Of a DNA stretch of 64,000 nt, positions 43,801 through 51,684 are shown one piece after another (positions within the stretch are counted from its first letter, which is position 1; each line of letters begins with the position of its first letter). This stretch comes from Defluviitaleaceae bacterium (lineage in GTDB: Bacteria; Bacillota; Clostridia; Lachnospirales; WQUN01). The notes under the pieces are model-generated. The model did no database searches. It was not told where the DNA came from and worked only from the letters and a program-made list of their open reading frames with translations. The stretch covers positions 54,145 through 118,144 of the forward strand of contig WRDO01000005.1 in the NCBI GenBank assembly GCA_009779755.1, given 5' to 3'. The position numbers were made by a program, and so were the translations under genes.

Positions 43801-44035
43801 ATTCAGGACGTTCATATTTTGGAAGTATGGCTTGGATAACAGCAAAAGCGCCCTTTATATCACGAATATCGAACTTGGCAACACCCTCATCTCTTACGTT
43901 CGAGACATTGTATAGAACAGCGTAACAATCCCACAAATGCATTGAAACATCGTACAAGAAATCAGAGTCGGAACGCTCCGACTCAAATTTCGTAATTAAC
44001 TTCAATGTATCTGTGAAGATTTTATGATGGCTCAT
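40820..44035 (-). CDS. 1071-residue TPR-containing protein of unknown function
   Basis: The N-terminal half is all helical. Between about 195 and 480 it has TPR-like pairs (for example EEVYRYLAMLNYRLNNYSDAKDLFIHH, NELLFYLAQANYRIAKSRNQKNQAKKLWEDF and HNYDALAQYYVIRAKAEL). An alpha/beta region follows from about 560 (KLFVVEYSGLELVCYGNI, IDVIIYLPSN, GICVVTYTD) to 700. The last 350 residues contain strands and a stretch LVRVLIENLF...IILIITDFN that faintly recalls a GHKL-type ATPase, too weak to claim. It is soluble. By size and layout it is the likely sensor or scaffold of the operon. It starts at 44035, 13 bases after the reductase gene. Confidence 0.75.
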   Translation of the reverse strand: MSHHKIFTDTLKLITKFESERSDSDFLYDVSMHLWDCYAVLYNVSNVRDEGVAKFDIRDIKGAFAVIQAILPKYERPEYNGSTVIDFSFIPTHLINAIDSEKQHTSLDFPVLLMLIDSLLVSEEGVTEKISTLSTILEKSLLAILITVLNDIIDSDLCTLINKCVVYDHMGNRAHEDSEFTSILKMATERALIPTFNSTKKEEVYRYLAMLNYRLNNYSDAKDLFIHHIKCVIEKGIDTLNNSGRELLLDNLISLAYCYEKLNTFDGIMTAVCLLESIRESVSVQIFSDKLTIEKSWIEGNKYEVEIYHALAHFYNERAVFHHYKANATIKNYNKKDDIKKSREYISIAKNKIGDHSLHSCHGLICFEDNDFYRAAQIYIEAKGCVASNEALKNELLFYLAQANYRIAKSRNQKNQAKKLWEDFATYCRMKHNYDALAQYYVIRAKAELADITLQAENINYYKDFLKSILSHRVSKYVPKSIAHERTKIIYTLRVFIALHNIFNDKSSFVDGIEEISFHLTKYVEYLLKDRQTPISHVSLDEVSFDESKEESDNSCASHKLFVVEYSGLELVCYGNIADIENDNSGIKIVGRIPKKQEDVILNQIKSNRHIDVIIYLPSNNDCKCDCSFLKKALNTEQGICVVTYTDKGQETINNIKNAVKTALRKNSIIYQTDNSLEAIRIAFCFGVFELMRKHLISPVPMLGLAPLVESKSYSFQAGERFKQLIQPPERANAQNVQIRALSGAINKLSTIQHSTIKPNIEVTSHLDKLTRIIEKITPRGVLLAAYFANYSENIVVSQVTAPYKVYNNTLDSVIDYVCPGKNNEPYNLTSIYKSIDGYDVVDDKIESLSIKDSFCDFTKCSETFTREGCRACLITLDNKPLNLVRVLIENLFSVVKIKRSVQCICTYILDKPSDGIILIITDFNDSHEPELHRICKAIHSDYVNIADTDKPNDIEDTDHVEQTSIILGDTVKRAIEAKINEHMAEIVSLLPYWQDQKGSEGSVFSALPQSKIDELTDLQIAFNEFKDSWLLTPPVFISSKSDLLNVWNEDEHYKTLVIRLGACRKNTERS

Positions 44036-44048
44036 TTGCTGTGTCTCC

Positions 44049-44597
44049 TTAGATTATTGAAATAAAGTGTAAGGCAAGTTTTTCAAGCACCATTAAATCG
44101 GACTCTTCGATTTTGTTTTTTTCATCAGCAGTTTTAGGGTGGAATAAAGCGCCATTGTCAACCAGTTGGTGTTCGCAAATTTCTGTGAATGTCTTTATTG
44201 AATTAAAACATTCTTGCAAACTATCTTCCACAGTTTCCCCACCGGTTACCCATATACTAACATAAGAACTCACTTTGTTTTCGACAGTTAGTAGTAAATT
44301 ACACCTATCTATAAAGTTTTTAAGTATAGCAGGAGGCATATTAAAATATGTCGGTGTAAAATATGCGACTGCTTTACTCTTTGTAATCAATGGGATAAAA
44401 TCGTTCGTCATAACATCATCATGAATGCAATTCCCCGATTCTTGGCACGGTTGATTGCCGCAACAATAAGCAAAAGTATGCTCCCGCAAGTTAATCAATC
44501 TTGTTTCGATTCCCTTTTCATTCAATATTTTTTTGAATGTTTCAGCAGCATCGTGGCTAAGACCGTTTCGATGCCCTCCGTGAATGATAGTAATCAT
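44049..44597 (-). CDS. NAD(P)H-dependent flavodoxin-fold reductase, Fe-S flavoprotein-like
   Basis: 182 residues. The N-terminal strand and phosphate loop (MITIIHGGHRNGLSHDAAE) and AYFTPTYFNMPPAILKNFIDRC are those of the NADPH-dependent FMN reductase family. Cysteines 45, 46, 51 and 57 (AYCCGNQPCQESGNCIHDD) match the spacing of iron-sulfur flavoproteins. It could feed electrons to the [4Fe-4S] clusters of the two radical-SAM enzymes encoded just upstream. Its ATG overlaps the stop of the preceding gene. Confidence 0.85.
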   Translation of the reverse strand: MITIIHGGHRNGLSHDAAETFKKILNEKGIETRLINLREHTFAYCCGNQPCQESGNCIHDDVMTNDFIPLITKSKAVAYFTPTYFNMPPAILKNFIDRCNLLLTVENKVSSYVSIWVTGGETVEDSLQECFNSIKTFTEICEHQLVDNGALFHPKTADEKNKIEESDLMVLEKLALHFISII

Positions 44598-45727
44598 CCT
44601 GCATTCTCCTTTCTTAGTCCTGCTTTATTGGAAAGTTGAAAAACAGATTCCAATGAACAGCCACCACATTTTGTGCAACCACCATGCCCATACACATACA
44701 ATACTTCGTCACTTAGGAGTTCGCTAACTCTGCTTGAAATGCGAAGCACCTCATCGGGGTTTGCTTTTTCATGCGATTTCATTTTGCATGCATCAAGCGG
44801 CTTAAAAGGGATAATTGTAGGTATAACTCCCATTGGAATAATTTTTTCACAAATACCTATAATATCGCTTTCTTTTTGTATGCCAACAATAATGACGCTT
44901 GAAACCTTGCCTCGTCCAAATATACTTACTGCTTTTTCAAATGCAGCCATGTACCGCTCAATAGAAATAGCGGATTTACCAGGGCATATTTTTTTTCTTT
45001 TGCATTCATTTGCTACTTCAATATTTATTATTAACGCTGTAGCACCAGCATCGAATAATTTTTGAATATAGCTGTCATCATCAGGAGGTGCAACTTCAAC
45101 TGAAATATGGTGTTTTTTTGTTTTGTTATCGGTTACAAGTCTGCATATTTCAGCAAAATAATCCGCCGACTTATCTTCTGAATCGCATGTCCCACCGCTT
45201 AGGGCGATTTCATAATTAGGATTTGCTTTGATTGCCCGCTTAATCATTTTGGCAACAACAGGGGGTTCTAATACTGGAGCTATTTTGTTAATTTTAGCGT
45301 AGTCTCCAATACTACAGAACCCACATTGCTCTTCATTGGTGTAATATGCACATTTTAATTTCGGACAACATGAAACGCAATTCAGTGAATGCGGTCTTAA
45401 GTAGTCTGCAATCTTGTGCCCATTAACTTCCTCCAAACACCACTCGGGCATACGAATGATGTCGATTTCACACATGAAACTCCCTTCCTTCATCAAAGCG
45501 AAGCCGTTGTCCTTCCAATCAATTATATAAGGAGATTCTTTACAAAAGGCCTCCTCGACGCAAGTGTTTACTACCACATCGCCAATCATAAAGTGTGCGG
45601 CGTGGACAAAGCCTCCGTCTAAAAGATACGAGTTGTAGCTTTCTCCATTTTTTCTCGCATCATCACTCATCTGCACACCGTAGCAGAGTAAGTCGGCTTT
45701 GATTTTTGCAATCTCGTGTGGACTCAT
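44594..45727 (-). CDS. Radical-SAM protein B
   Basis: 377 residues. The cluster region is CAYYTNEEQCGFCSIG (Cys126-x8-Cys135-x2-Cys138), preceded by more cysteines (117, 120, 121). It is followed by ALSGGTCDSEDKSADYFAEICRLV, the SAM-binding and barrel strands of the biotin-synthase-like group, and IISVEVAPP-type and GIQKESDIIGICE strands. A C-terminal CTKCGGCS may hold a second metal cluster. The long spacing before CxxC resembles the poorly studied MSMEG_0568-type family. The reaction is unknown. It overlaps radical-SAM protein A by four bases. Confidence 0.8.
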   Translation of the reverse strand: MSPHEIAKIKADLLCYGVQMSDDARKNGESYNSYLLDGGFVHAAHFMIGDVVVNTCVEEAFCKESPYIIDWKDNGFALMKEGSFMCEIDIIRMPEWCLEEVNGHKIADYLRPHSLNCVSCCPKLKCAYYTNEEQCGFCSIGDYAKINKIAPVLEPPVVAKMIKRAIKANPNYEIALSGGTCDSEDKSADYFAEICRLVTDNKTKKHHISVEVAPPDDDSYIQKLFDAGATALIINIEVANECKRKKICPGKSAISIERYMAAFEKAVSIFGRGKVSSVIIVGIQKESDIIGICEKIIPMGVIPTIIPFKPLDACKMKSHEKANPDEVLRISSRVSELLSDEVLYVYGHGGCTKCGGCSLESVFQLSNKAGLRKENAG

Positions 45728-47040
45728 TTTGTCCCTCCTGTTTGCATGTACAAATTAACGCTTTGTTTACATTTTTGGATTAATGTCGCTGTCTCGTTTC
45801 GAACAGACAAATAACTACTGTCAATTGAATCAACATAATTTCGGAATCGTTCGTAGCACTTGCATAATTTTAGATTTTCATAAAACATGTTAAAAGCCAT
45901 TGTATCTCGCGTTTTCCTTAGTGCTACTAACTCTTCATAAATGGCATTTGTGCATTTCTGACAAGTAATAGTGGGATTTTTGAAAATGTGATAATCGGGA
46001 TCAGGGGGACCGCCTTTGGGATCTGCAATAAGCCAATATGAATCTTTGTCCTCTGTTAATTTATTAATGCCATTTACAATCCACGCAACAGTCAACGGCT
46101 CAATCATTGAGATGGCTTTATTTTTCAATAACACATCGGTAATGGTGTAAGGTTGTACATTTTGAAACATTATAACTGGGAAAATATCGTTTGATATCAA
46201 ATATTGAACTGTAGAAATTACATCGTTGTGAGTTTGTGCATCGTTATACGAAAAAAGCCCCGCAAAGACGAAAGCACCGGGGGTAAGATTTGCCTTTTTG
46301 ACTTTTTCGACAGCGGATTCGAAATTGGAAATTGATAAATTTTTATTGTACACGATATTTCTGGAGTATTCATTGCTACTTTCAAATCCCAATATCACCA
46401 TTGCGTTTAATTTTTCAAGCATATCCAGCTCTGTTTGGTTTTCGCAATTTGAAATATCATAATTCAAAATATCTTCGCAATGAGCTTCGATATGTAGATG
46501 TATTGTTATTCCTTTTTCTTCTGATATTGCGAGTAACGTTTTTTCCATTTCGAGGCGAATATTGATAGGGAACTCAAAGTTGTCAAAGAAAGAGCCGGTC
46601 GGTGTTAATACAAAAAAAACATCATCAACATTAGCAGAAGGCTGTTCATTGAGAGCTTGTCCATATTGATTTTTAATTATCAGTTCATCAAATTTACTTG
46701 TAACATAATCCAATTGGTTTTTAATCATGTTAATATACTCATTGCGGTTTGACTTTGATAAAGGAAAACGCGAATAAAAACACGGAGAACAAAACCCTTT
46801 GATAGAGCGTTTGCAAAACGTGCCTTTTAAGATAAATTCTGGCCACGCACCAATAGACTCAGTCATCCTCCCGCCGTATGGGGTTGAATAAGCCATTTTT
46901 TCATTCGAGGCTGAGGAATAATAAGCGTTCCTCAATTGCATCGACAATTGATTTATTTCAATTTGTTGGGATATATCCCTTTCGTCCAGCAACGATATAA
47001 AATCATCTGCGTAGCTGGACGTCATCGCGCTATTTGACAT
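45724..47040 (-). CDS. Radical-SAM protein A, Elp3/RaSEA-like
   Basis: 438 residues. FCKRSIKGFCSPCFYSRFP provides Cys76-x7-Cys84-x2-Cys87, the wider cluster spacing seen in the archaeosine-synthase partner RaSEA and related Elp3-like proteins. VFFVLTPTGSFFD, IHLHIEAHCEDIL and AMVILGFESSNEYSRNIVYNK are matching barrel strands; the last resembles the GLES segment of Elp3/MiaB proteins. C-terminal CQKC and CKC pairs may bind metal. RaSEA-type enzymes act on tRNA or nucleobases, so a nucleic-acid or nucleoside substrate is possible, but the resemblance is by eye. The start at 47040 overlaps the XRE gene. Confidence 0.72.
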   Translation of the reverse strand: MSNSAMTSSYADDFISLLDERDISQQIEINQLSMQLRNAYYSSASNEKMAYSTPYGGRMTESIGAWPEFILKGTFCKRSIKGFCSPCFYSRFPLSKSNRNEYINMIKNQLDYVTSKFDELIIKNQYGQALNEQPSANVDDVFFVLTPTGSFFDNFEFPINIRLEMEKTLLAISEEKGITIHLHIEAHCEDILNYDISNCENQTELDMLEKLNAMVILGFESSNEYSRNIVYNKNLSISNFESAVEKVKKANLTPGAFVFAGLFSYNDAQTHNDVISTVQYLISNDIFPVIMFQNVQPYTITDVLLKNKAISMIEPLTVAWIVNGINKLTEDKDSYWLIADPKGGPPDPDYHIFKNPTITCQKCTNAIYEELVALRKTRDTMAFNMFYENLKLCKCYERFRNYVDSIDSSYLSVRNETATLIQKCKQSVNLYMQTGGTK

Positions 47041-47239
47041 CCTCTGTTATCTCCATAATATCTTCTATGCCACAACCAAGTGCAGTGCAAATTTTAAGCA
47101 GCACATCTGTTGTGATGTTTTCACCTTTGCCAAGTTTTGCTATCGAAGCAGTGCTAACCCCCGAAATTTTCTTGAGGTCTTTTTTATTCATCCCTTTATC
47201 AATTAGCAGCTTCCATAGCTTGTTATAGTTAGTCGTCAA
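47030..47239 (-). CDS. XRE regulator of the radical-SAM operon
   Basis: 69 residues read from TTG at 47239, which has AGGGGTGAG just before it and lies downstream of a good promoter; the track start at 47380 is upstream of that promoter. The whole protein is a helix-turn-helix (NYNKLWKLLIDKGMNKKDLKKISGVSTASIAKLGKGENITTDVLLKICTALGCGIEDIME). It closely resembles the 69-residue regulator at 60340 that heads the BREX operon. It probably represses its own operon. Confidence 0.85.
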   Translation of the reverse strand: MTTNYNKLWKLLIDKGMNKKDLKKISGVSTASIAKLGKGENITTDVLLKICTALGCGIEDIMEITEDVK

Positions 47240-47290
47240 TAACTCACCCCTGTTCAAACAAAAACGGCTTCCAAAAATAAAGCTAAGAAC

Positions 47291-47320
47291 ATTATAACAT
47301 GAACAGGATGCGACATTCAA
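47291..47320 (-). promoter_or_regulatory. Promoter of the radical-SAM operon
   Basis: On the minus strand TTGAAT (47315-47320) and TGT-TATAAT (-10 at 47291-47296) with an 18-bp spacer and an extended -10. A flanking ACAGGA...TCCTGT dyad spans the -35 side. Confidence 0.75.
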
Positions 47321-47380
47321 CAGGAAGTTTACGAATGTGAAATAAATATTTACAAACCCCGTGTTCCTGTCATTTTTCAA

Positions 47381-47780
47381 CTTTTCTTACCAGTATGCGC
47401 TTTTCCACAATTTTACCGACAGACCCGACTTGCAATTGGCACCTCAAGTGCTTTCCATCGCACTTTTCTAAAAAAGCGGCGACATCAGTTTTGGCGCAAC
47501 CTTGGCATTCCCCTTAAACGATTCCACAAACTTATAGAATTCGAAAATGTCAATGTTGTGCTTGCAAAAGGGCGCAGATAAAAATATAGGGTAATATTGT
47601 AACATTCATAAAAAGTGACGCCTATAATGGCTAAAAATATCTATACAAATGAAAAAAGCAGGCGATTATAGACATTAAATTCATAAAGAGCATTTGTTTT
47701 TAATATATAATCGTAGCTTACCCTATTTAATTATCTACACCCCTTGCAAAAAGCATTTGCCAGCACAGCCATGCCGCAGC
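47381..47780. other. 400-base non-coding spacer with several inverted repeats
   Basis: No credible ORF. ATAGGGTAA at 47586-47594 is mirrored by TTACCCTAT at 47718-47726. CGATTATA at 47663 is mirrored by TATAATCG at 47706. CCCCTTGCAA follows at 47740. It separates the BREX and radical-SAM operons and may hold a structured RNA, a transcription end or a recombination joint. Confidence 0.45.
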
Positions 47781-47981
47781 CTATTCAAAAAGGCCACACC
47801 CCTGCATTTTGAAATCCTCAATCTTTGCCATTAATTCTTCGGTTGATATTTCAAGAAATTCGGCAAGGCACTCATAGCAATAAAATCTTACAACTTTCCT
47901 TCCAAACAGTTTTTGGTTAAGAGCAGCCTCGTTCTTTTCGAGATTTTCCTTTCCGCAAACATAACAGGTCTTTTTAGTCAC
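47781..47981 (-). CDS. Small zinc-ribbon-like protein ending the BREX operon
   Basis: 66 residues from GTG at 47981, with GAGAGGTG before it; it starts four bases after brxL. TCYVCGKE near the N-terminus and FYCYECLAEF thirty residues later give two CxxC pairs suited to zinc. The remainder is helical (STEELMAKIEDFKMQGCGLFE). It is not one of the core BREX-4 genes I know. It may be a system-specific accessory. Confidence 0.7.
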   Translation of the reverse strand: MTKKTCYVCGKENLEKNEAALNQKLFGRKVVRFYCYECLAEFLEISTEELMAKIEDFKMQGCGLFE

Positions 47982-47985
47982 TCTG

Positions 47986-49428
47986 CTACACCTCTCTGAC
48001 ACTGAATACAGGCACATCCTTACCTTTATATTCAATATCAAGAATGCCCAGTTGTGTTTTTATTGTATCGCGCATCATACGGGCGCGTCGCAAGCAGTAA
48101 CGATTGAAGTCCGCTACGCTTATGTCTTTTGCATTTCGGACGTTTGGGAATAACAACTTCAAGTACGCCGTTGCTATGCGCTTGACCGCTTCTGTGTCAC
48201 GAGTATCAGCCGCTTCCGGTACCTCCACCAACTCATCAACAACAGCGCGATAACTCATATCTTCTCGCAGTTCATGCATAATAGAACAAAAATATTCCGA
48301 ATTCAAAGCCCATCCTGATATTTTAAGGTCATCATTCATCCGCGGAATATTCCACCCTTTTATAAAGCCGTGGAAGCGTTCTATCAACGCTGATTCGTGG
48401 AAAACAGATGGTAATTCTTCAAACATATTTGTATAGCCATCATTATCCATTGTTTCTTTTTTTATATTTCCGCAGAGGATTATTCCCGCGTCTGCCGTGC
48501 CTTCATAATTACCAACCGTGTAAATTCCACTTTCAAGATAGCCTTTCAAGGCGGCTCTCATTTCATCAACATCGGTAAATGAAATGGTTTGCACCTCGTC
48601 GAGCGTAATAAAGTCGTTTCCGGCTACCAATCCTTCAGTTCGCTTGGATATGTCATAAAACATTTTTGCGCGGCTCATAACACCGCCGGATGAAAGCCAT
48701 CCGAAACGGCTCACTCGTCCAAACAAGTAGGATTTCCCGGTACCCTTTGGCGCAAGTTCAATGAGGTTCAAGCGTTTCTCAATAAATGGCAAAAGACGGG
48801 TAAGCATTGTGAGCTTTTTCTCTTCATCGCCGCCGTAGCCTACAGCATTGTAGTCCACAGCCCCAAGTAAAATATCAATCCACTCATTAGTAGTAAATTC
48901 GTTTCGAACATCCTTGTAATAATCAAGGTCGATAGTGTACGGACAGAATGTCTTAAAACCTATCAATTTAATTTTTCCTTTTTGCTTCATCGTTTCGTCC
49001 GGCTCACGGTATCCAAGTTCAACCATGCCCCATGTTTCACGACCTCGTATTAAATCATCTTTGCATGAATCCCATGTATATGGCTCTATGAGGGTATCCT
49101 TTCCTGTTAAGCCGAAATCCGGCAATGAAAAAGACACCTCGCTTGTTTTGATGTCGATGTCTACGGATACCTTCGCAAGGAACTTCACGCGCTCCCCTTC
49201 AACGATTATTCGATTTTTTATGGCTGTCCAATCGTCTTTTCGTGGTAAATAAGAACGGACAAATTGGACTAACTCATCGGTATCAAAAACACCGTTTTCA
49301 TCTCCAAACCTTTTCAAGAGCCAGTCGCGCATGAATGAAGGCAGGCTCAATGTTGAAAAGAGGACACCTTTTTTCAAATCCTTGTATACGACCATTTCGT
49401 CAAAACAGTTTCTAAGTCTTTCAATCAC
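47986..49428 (-). CDS. brxL: BREX protein BrxL, short type-4 form
   Basis: 480 residues from GTG at 49428 (GGAGG eight bases before). The N-terminal region (SLPSFMRDWLLKRFGDENG, VRSYLPRKDDW) and the AAA+ core (LIELAPKGTGKSYLFGRVSRFGWLSSGG, with Walker A 226-233, and ITLDEVQTI) match BrxL, an ATPase that assembles on DNA. It is shorter than the roughly 680-residue type 1 BrxL. I do not see a Lon-like protease domain at the C-terminus, which ends with helices after about residue 440. The gene follows pglZ after 15 bases. Confidence 0.9.
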   Translation of the reverse strand: MIERLRNCFDEMVVYKDLKKGVLFSTLSLPSFMRDWLLKRFGDENGVFDTDELVQFVRSYLPRKDDWTAIKNRIIVEGERVKFLAKVSVDIDIKTSEVSFSLPDFGLTGKDTLIEPYTWDSCKDDLIRGRETWGMVELGYREPDETMKQKGKIKLIGFKTFCPYTIDLDYYKDVRNEFTTNEWIDILLGAVDYNAVGYGGDEEKKLTMLTRLLPFIEKRLNLIELAPKGTGKSYLFGRVSRFGWLSSGGVMSRAKMFYDISKRTEGLVAGNDFITLDEVQTISFTDVDEMRAALKGYLESGIYTVGNYEGTADAGIILCGNIKKETMDNDGYTNMFEELPSVFHESALIERFHGFIKGWNIPRMNDDLKISGWALNSEYFCSIMHELREDMSYRAVVDELVEVPEAADTRDTEAVKRIATAYLKLLFPNVRNAKDISVADFNRYCLRRARMMRDTIKTQLGILDIEYKGKDVPVFSVREV

Positions 49429-49443
49429 TGCCGTAGCCTCCTA

Positions 49444-51684
49444 TTATAAATCGAAATCGTCATTGCTCTTGTTTTTACCTTGCGCCGTGAAGGATACCGT
49501 TCCGACAAGGCTGTCGCCATCAAATATATCGGCTTGGTATGTTCTTGCACGTTTAATGTCGGTGGCTACCATATAATGGCTATCATCTTTTTTGACACCG
49601 GCATATGACTTACCATCAATGATTACCTTTACATTATCGAGTTTTACGTTTGAAAAAATTTCAAACTCGGCAAAATTCTTATAATCAGCGTAAACTACAT
49701 CATTAACAAGCTGAACCTTGATATTCGGCTTGGCAAGTGTAATTTCAATTATAGGAACAAGCACCTCTTCGAGACTTGCGCCACCATGTACTTCCACATT
49801 AGCCTTGCGGCTCCCTTTGAAACGTCCATAGTTCGCCAATACTAAATATCCGTTCTCTTCCGTAGCAAAAAGCAATTCGTAATCCGGAAAAACCTTACAA
49901 CAACGACCGCTGTGTTCGCCAGACGTGTCCGTGTCGTATTTTTCTTCTTGTTCTTTTATAACGGCTAATCGACTCGCTCCGTGGTCACTTACGAGCAAAA
50001 CTTTTCCATAGGTATGTTTTGCAAGGTCAACAGCGATTTTATGAAGGACGGCTTTGATGATTTCAAGTTCGCGGGCAAGATGGATGGGCAGCCTGTTTGT
50101 TTGATAATTGTAACCTCCCTCGCTTCCTTGGTGTTTCACTTTATCAAGACTTCCATCTGCTTCTTTATCATCATTCGGCCAATTGACAAAAAAATCTTTA
50201 TTGATAGTGGTGATTGTGGGAAGTTCCGAACGTCCTATATGAATTCGTAAAGCCAACCCAAGTTTTTTACACGTTGCTTGGATAAATCCAAGGAATTCAA
50301 TGCCGAGCGCATCAAGCCAATACAATTTAGTCCGTGTTTTGTCTATGCCGTTAATAATATCATTACGACTACGAAGTAAATTGTACTTTCGCTCAGAAGG
50401 TTGCGCCAACTCTTCGACAAGGTCAACAAAATCATCATCAATCCTGTTTTGCACTTTTTGCCATTTATATTTGTCAAAGTAATCAGTAAAAAGTTTACAT
50501 AACCCGGCATCAACCTTAGGGTCGCTGAACGAGTAGAAATACAAATAATCGAAAAGCACCGGGTAGATGGCTTCAATGCGATTAAGCACTGTTTTTTTAT
50601 CAAGAGAACCAAACAATACAATTAACTCTTCTCGTTCTGTTGGTGTTTGGTCTGTCAGTTTATAGAGGCTTTCCGCAAGGTTAATTTTATTATCACGAAC
50701 AAAGGCAGCAATATCTGCTTCGCTGATTTTAGCGACCAGTTCTTTGCGTTCCTTAAAGAAGCGTTCGAAGCGTTTATCTGTATGAGAGATTCCTATTATT
50801 GCATTAACTATATTTTCTTTCAAATCTTCGATTTTTTCTGTTTTGTCTAAGACATAACGCAAATACGAATTTTGCATTTCATTTGTTTTTGTTTTTAGCG
50901 CAATGAAATATAGCCAGTTCTTGAATGCTGTTCCTTGAATCAATACATCGAACTCATCAAGTAGGCTTTCTGCAAACCCAAAATTTCCAAATAACGCATC
51001 AACATTTCCACCTGTGGCATTCAACGCGGTCATTAGTTCTGTCCACATCTCGTCGCTTCCCATGTCGCGTGGAAGCATGAAAGTTGGAAGCCAGTGCTTA
51101 ATCCCATCATAAGCGGTGTTTATTGTGTACACATCAATGAGTGAATCTGGGAACGTCCTTTTTGTTTTTGCTACCAAACGGGATGAATTGCCATTCTCAA
51201 AAGCGGTAAGCACAGCTTTTAATCCACTCATAGCAAATGGCATTTCGAATGATTGCGGTACGCAGGTCACAGACAAGTTTGTCGCTACATCCGATGTGTA
51301 AGCAACCCGTTTTATGTCAAAACGCAAATCATTAGCCTGTAATTTTTTAACCGAGTCCGTTACGCCGCGAAGCATTAAAATTGCTTTGTGTCCATCAAGC
51401 GTAAAATCTTGTAACTTAGAAAGTGTATCATATGCAGTCGATTCACCGTTCAAGGCAAGATATTCACCAAGCCCAACAAGCACTTTAACTTTGCCACTTT
51501 TAAGGTCGGCAAATAATCTGTCTATATTAGGCACCCTATCGCCAGAGCAATACTTACTTACGCCAACAGCCTTGAGTCCAAGTGCGGATAATTTTTCTTT
51601 TGTAGCGATATAATCGCTGTCGCCAACTACAAGAAAAAACGGCGTATAGATGTCTGACTGAAGATAACTTGCAACATCAATCAT
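49444..51684 (-). CDS. pglZ: BREX protein PglZ, alkaline-phosphatase-superfamily
   Basis: 746 residues. The N-terminal 200 residues begin with YTPFFLVVGDSDYIATKEKLSALG. The middle is helical. The metal-binding segment TYGKVLLVSDHGASRLAVIK lies near 590, followed by HGGASLEEVLVPIIEI, the core of the PglZ phosphatase domain. The C-terminal 80 residues form a beta domain (VKVIIDGKSYAGVKKDD). PglZ is the common marker of all BREX types and is needed for both modification and exclusion in the systems studied. It overlaps brxC by eight bases. Confidence 0.92.
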   Translation of the reverse strand: MIDVASYLQSDIYTPFFLVVGDSDYIATKEKLSALGLKAVGVSKYCSGDRVPNIDRLFADLKSGKVKVLVGLGEYLALNGESTAYDTLSKLQDFTLDGHKAILMLRGVTDSVKKLQANDLRFDIKRVAYTSDVATNLSVTCVPQSFEMPFAMSGLKAVLTAFENGNSSRLVAKTKRTFPDSLIDVYTINTAYDGIKHWLPTFMLPRDMGSDEMWTELMTALNATGGNVDALFGNFGFAESLLDEFDVLIQGTAFKNWLYFIALKTKTNEMQNSYLRYVLDKTEKIEDLKENIVNAIIGISHTDKRFERFFKERKELVAKISEADIAAFVRDNKINLAESLYKLTDQTPTEREELIVLFGSLDKKTVLNRIEAIYPVLFDYLYFYSFSDPKVDAGLCKLFTDYFDKYKWQKVQNRIDDDFVDLVEELAQPSERKYNLLRSRNDIINGIDKTRTKLYWLDALGIEFLGFIQATCKKLGLALRIHIGRSELPTITTINKDFFVNWPNDDKEADGSLDKVKHQGSEGGYNYQTNRLPIHLARELEIIKAVLHKIAVDLAKHTYGKVLLVSDHGASRLAVIKEQEEKYDTDTSGEHSGRCCKVFPDYELLFATEENGYLVLANYGRFKGSRKANVEVHGGASLEEVLVPIIEITLAKPNIKVQLVNDVVYADYKNFAEFEIFSNVKLDNVKVIIDGKSYAGVKKDDSHYMVATDIKRARTYQADIFDGDSLVGTVSFTAQGKNKSNDDFDL

